Of a stretch of 64,000 nucleotides of DNA, positions 61,766 to 64,000 are shown one piece after another. The stretch covers positions 61,965 to 125,964 of the forward strand of contig NZ_SPJX01000296.1 in assembly GCF_004458765.1 (NCBI RefSeq), in the 5' to 3' direction. Under the pieces are notes generated by a model. It made no database searches and was not told the DNA's origin. It saw only the letters and a list, made by a program, of their open reading frames with translations. Position numbers and translations under genes: made by a program. Numbering within the stretch: the first letter of the stretch is position 1; each line of letters opens with the position of its first letter. This DNA comes from Microvirga pakistanensis (lineage in GTDB: Bacteria; Pseudomonadota; Alphaproteobacteria; Rhizobiales; Beijerinckiaceae).

Positions 61766-63194
61766 TCTGGCATCCCCCCTGCATTCTCGTTTCTCCCTGG
61801 ATTTTCAAGATCATCTCGACCCTGGTTCCTCCGCCCGGAACCTTGCTCATACGGAACGTTCCGCCGAGGCTTTCGACCCGCTCCTGCAGCCCGACGAGGC
61901 CGAGACCGGAATCGGCCCGGGCTAGGTCGGCGATGGCCGCTCCTCCACTGTCCTCGACAGTCAGGCACAGGTCCTTGTCCTCGAGCTTGCAGGTCACGGT
62001 CTGGCCAATCCCGCCGGCGTGGCGGAAGGCATTGTTGAGACCCTCCTGGGCGAAGCGGTACGCGCAGATCTTGACTGCGTTCGGAATGGGCTGAAAGACG
62101 TCCTCGCAATCGACGGCAACCGTGGTCCCGGTGCGCTGCTCGTGAGCGCGGGCCGCGCGTCTGACGACTTCCGGCAGCGGCAAGCGCTCTATGTCCGGCA
62201 GCACCAGTCCCTTCGAGATGGTGCGGATGTCGCGGATCGCGTCGGCAAGAACGGAGTCCAGCATCTGCAACTGCTTCTCGCGGTCCGCCGCCGTTCGGGC
62301 ACGCCGCACGTGCTCGATCTTCAGGGCCGCCAGTCCGACGAGCTGGGCCGGACCGTCGTGGAGGTCGGCGCCTAGTCCCCGAAGAAAGCGCTCCGTCAGT
62401 TCGGAAACGCGGCCCGAGGCGCGCTGGACCCGCTCCCGGAGCACACGGTTTCGCAGGGCTGTCCCCTCGATCTCTGCCATGCGCCGCCGAAGCTCGCCCT
62501 GCTGGGTCAGAATGATCCTGTTGCCGCGATGGACGACCCAGAAAAGGCCCGCCATGATCAGCCCGGTGGCTGCGATCCGTGCGAGCCAGCTCTTCAGGCG
62601 CAGCCACCACAACCTTTGCTCCAACGGATCCGCCACCTCATGAATTTCCGCGATGGCGATGATGCGCCCGGTGAGATGCTCCCGGATCGGGGTATAGATC
62701 TCAAGGTAGTGGGAGGTGAAACCCCTAGCCTCATGTTCGTCGGCTTCAAGATCGGCGTAGCGAGCGATAACTTCTCCCGTGAGGGCACCGACAACGCCGG
62801 CAGGAGGAGCAAACCTGCGCCCGATCAGTTCGGGAGATCTCGAATAGGCTACGAGACCGCCCTCCTTCCAGATCTCCAGGTGAGGGAAGCGGCTCTCGAA
62901 ACTATCTCTATCGAGCAACCGGTCCAATTCAGCGCGATCGCTCTCTGGCAGTACACCATCCTTCGCAAGACGCTCGTTCAGCGGCGACAGGAAGCTGTCC
63001 ATGAACAGTGCAGTTGTCGCCGCCTCGCGGTTGATCGTGTTCCTTGAAATGATCTCGGCGGTGAACAGCCCCTCAACGATCATCGCAAGCAGCATGATGG
63101 CGCCACCCGTCACCGCGAACTGTCGGGTCAGGCTCCAGGATCCCAGGACCACTCTCCAGCGGCGAGATCCCAGCCTTGCTTCCAGCCCTGACAT
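61758..63194 (-). CDS. NarX/DegS-type sensor histidine kinase
   Basis: 478 residues: two membrane helices (about 30-52 and 205-225) with a 150-residue external sensor domain between them, a linker, the HisKA_3 motif L-G-A-D-L-H-D-G-P-A-Q (phospho-His), and an ATPase domain with E-G-L-N-N-A-F-R-H-A, G-L-G-L-V-G-L-Q-E-R-V. It senses an external signal and phosphorylates the overlapping response regulator. ATG at 63194 follows GAGGCG and begins just before the first helix; a longer frame upstream looks non-coding. Confidence 0.93.
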   Translation of the reverse strand: MSGLEARLGSRRWRVVLGSWSLTRQFAVTGGAIMLLAMIVEGLFTAEIISRNTINREAATTALFMDSFLSPLNERLAKDGVLPESDRAELDRLLDRDSFESRFPHLEIWKEGGLVAYSRSPELIGRRFAPPAGVVGALTGEVIARYADLEADEHEARGFTSHYLEIYTPIREHLTGRIIAIAEIHEVADPLEQRLWWLRLKSWLARIAATGLIMAGLFWVVHRGNRIILTQQGELRRRMAEIEGTALRNRVLRERVQRASGRVSELTERFLRGLGADLHDGPAQLVGLAALKIEHVRRARTAADREKQLQMLDSVLADAIRDIRTISKGLVLPDIERLPLPEVVRRAARAHEQRTGTTVAVDCEDVFQPIPNAVKICAYRFAQEGLNNAFRHAGGIGQTVTCKLEDKDLCLTVEDSGGAAIADLARADSGLGLVGLQERVESLGGTFRMSKVPGGGTRVEMILKIQGETRMQGGCQNG

Positions 63195-63584
63195 GTGGCG
63201 CCTCAATTCGTTCCATTGAAGGGTAAGGATATGCAGGACAGTCTTCCCTACAACTGACGAAAGTCCATCCTGGAACTGGACTTTCGTCCAGGAATACCCC
63301 CTTCGAATCCGGAAGACGACGGAGACAGGCTCGAGGTGCGGTCGGGATCCCGAAGCGCGTTTCCTCCTATGATGCAAGGGTTTGCGCAAAAGTTGGGTCG
63401 TGGCTCAAACTCGCCGGCAAGGGCCTCTACCCATATGGAGTTAGCACTTCCAGTCGAACCGGTAGCCCTTTCGGACCGAGGACTCGATTCCTTAAGACGT
63501 CTAAGGTTCTCGGGTGAGCAGACCTGGATTAGGAGGTTCGGATGAACCCGCACCGCCAGGTGTTGCAGGGCGGGGAAGAAGTCC
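63195..63584. other. 390-bp intergenic region between divergent regulators
   Basis: It separates the sensor kinase from the response regulator at 63585 and should hold both promoters. No operator pattern or coding frame was recognised. Confidence 0.4.
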
Positions 63585-64000
63585 ATGAGTTCGATTTCAG
63601 TTGCCTTGATCGACAACCATCCGGTTACGGTCGAAGGTCTGGCGCACGTGCTTGCCGCACAAGGCACGTTCACGGTGGTGGCGCGCGGCGAAAGCTCCCG
63701 AGATGCGCTTGCGATTGCCAAGCGACACCGGCCCGACCTCATAGTCCTGGACCTTGCAGTCCCTGGTAATGCTATCGCGGCAATCTCGGAGATCACGGTC
63801 AGTTACCCGGGCATTAGGGTTGTGGCCTTTACGGCCGCGCCCGGCGTGGACTACGCCGTGAATGCACTGGAGGCGGGAGCGCGAGGGTACGTGTCCAAGT
63901 CCTGCAGGACGGACGAGATTGTCGCTGCCGCGAGGGCCGTGACCGCGGGGGACATCTACATCTCCCAGAACTTTGCAAGCGAGGTGATTTCGGCCTTGAG
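63585..64000 (+). CDS. Response regulator, NarL-like, cut by window edge
   Basis: The 138 codons in the window hold a receiver domain: V-A-L-I-D-N-H-P-V, phospho-acceptor Asp in L-I-V-L-D-L-A-V-P-G, the G-A-R-G-Y-V-S-K-S loop with its Lys, and the start of the linker. The first acidic pair reads D-N rather than D-D. A LuxR domain is expected beyond the window. ATG at 63585 follows GGGGAAGAA. It is divergent from the kinase/regulator pair. Confidence 0.88.
   Translation, partial: MSSISVALIDNHPVTVEGLAHVLAAQGTFTVVARGESSRDALAIAKRHRPDLIVLDLAVPGNAIAAISEITVSYPGIRVVAFTAAPGVDYAVNALEAGARGYVSKSCRTDEIVAAARAVTAGDIYISQNFASEVISAL

Overview
The window is 64 kb of GC-rich alphaproteobacterial chromosome. Gene content points to the order Hyphomicrobiales (Rhizobiales), and a Microvirga/Methylobacterium-type genome is the best guess. 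The signs are a long adenosylcobalamin-dependent ribonucleotide reductase, HWE-type histidine kinase remains, RTX proteins with YLAxNPDV repeats, and DUF2934 and DUF2141 proteins. The genus is inference, since no rRNA or complete tRNA lies in the window.

Layout. 1-8.6 kb is housekeeping and small-molecule genes: two glutathione transferases, two GNAT acetyltransferases, a class III nucleotide cyclase with a Cys-rich N-terminal region, gatB, and a divergent EamA exporter/ArsR regulator pair around a perfect 30-bp palindrome. 8.9-10.9 kb is an RTX protein whose N-terminal quarter is AT-rich and looks acquired. 11.6-15.6 kb is nrdJ behind a candidate NrdR box. 15.7-24.5 kb holds an MscS channel, two small partner proteins, a TolB/TPR protein, a DUF1254 protein and an outer-membrane barrel. 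23.7-25.4 kb is a run of broken genes. 25.5-32.8 kb holds an SDR-fold protein without its catalytic Tyr/Lys, a flavin monooxygenase, and a TetR-controlled RND efflux pump; TetR and pump share a TACC-N4-GGTA operator. 33.1-36.5 kb holds a degenerate HtrA-like protein coupled to a LuxR-type regulator, then a complete LuxR/LuxI quorum-sensing set with a lux box and a small third gene. 37-39.6 kb is a translationally coupled DUF2141-ABC exporter operon.

42-46.3 kb is a decayed accessory region: a 3' fragment of tRNA-Lys(UUU), a broken tyrosine integrase, small membrane proteins, a sulfocyanin-like copper protein and a gene with several stops. It looks like the scar of an integrated element.

46.4-60.2 kb is the most distinctive locus, a 14-kb operon for a dedicated type I secretion system. 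In transcription order it encodes a 2465-residue animal-type heme peroxidase with RTX repeats, a PrtD-type ABC exporter, a second RTX protein with an N-terminal hydrophobic segment, an HlyD adaptor, and a small helix-hairpin-helix/zinc-knuckle protein. No TolC-like outer-membrane factor is present. Mutually exclusive hairpins precede the operon and a perfect 13-bp stem separates peroxidase from exporter genes. A NarX/NarL-type two-component pair, a second response regulator and a broken HWE kinase lie next to it and are plausible regulators. The likely overall role is export of a calcium-binding peroxidase to the cell surface or medium, controlled by external signals.
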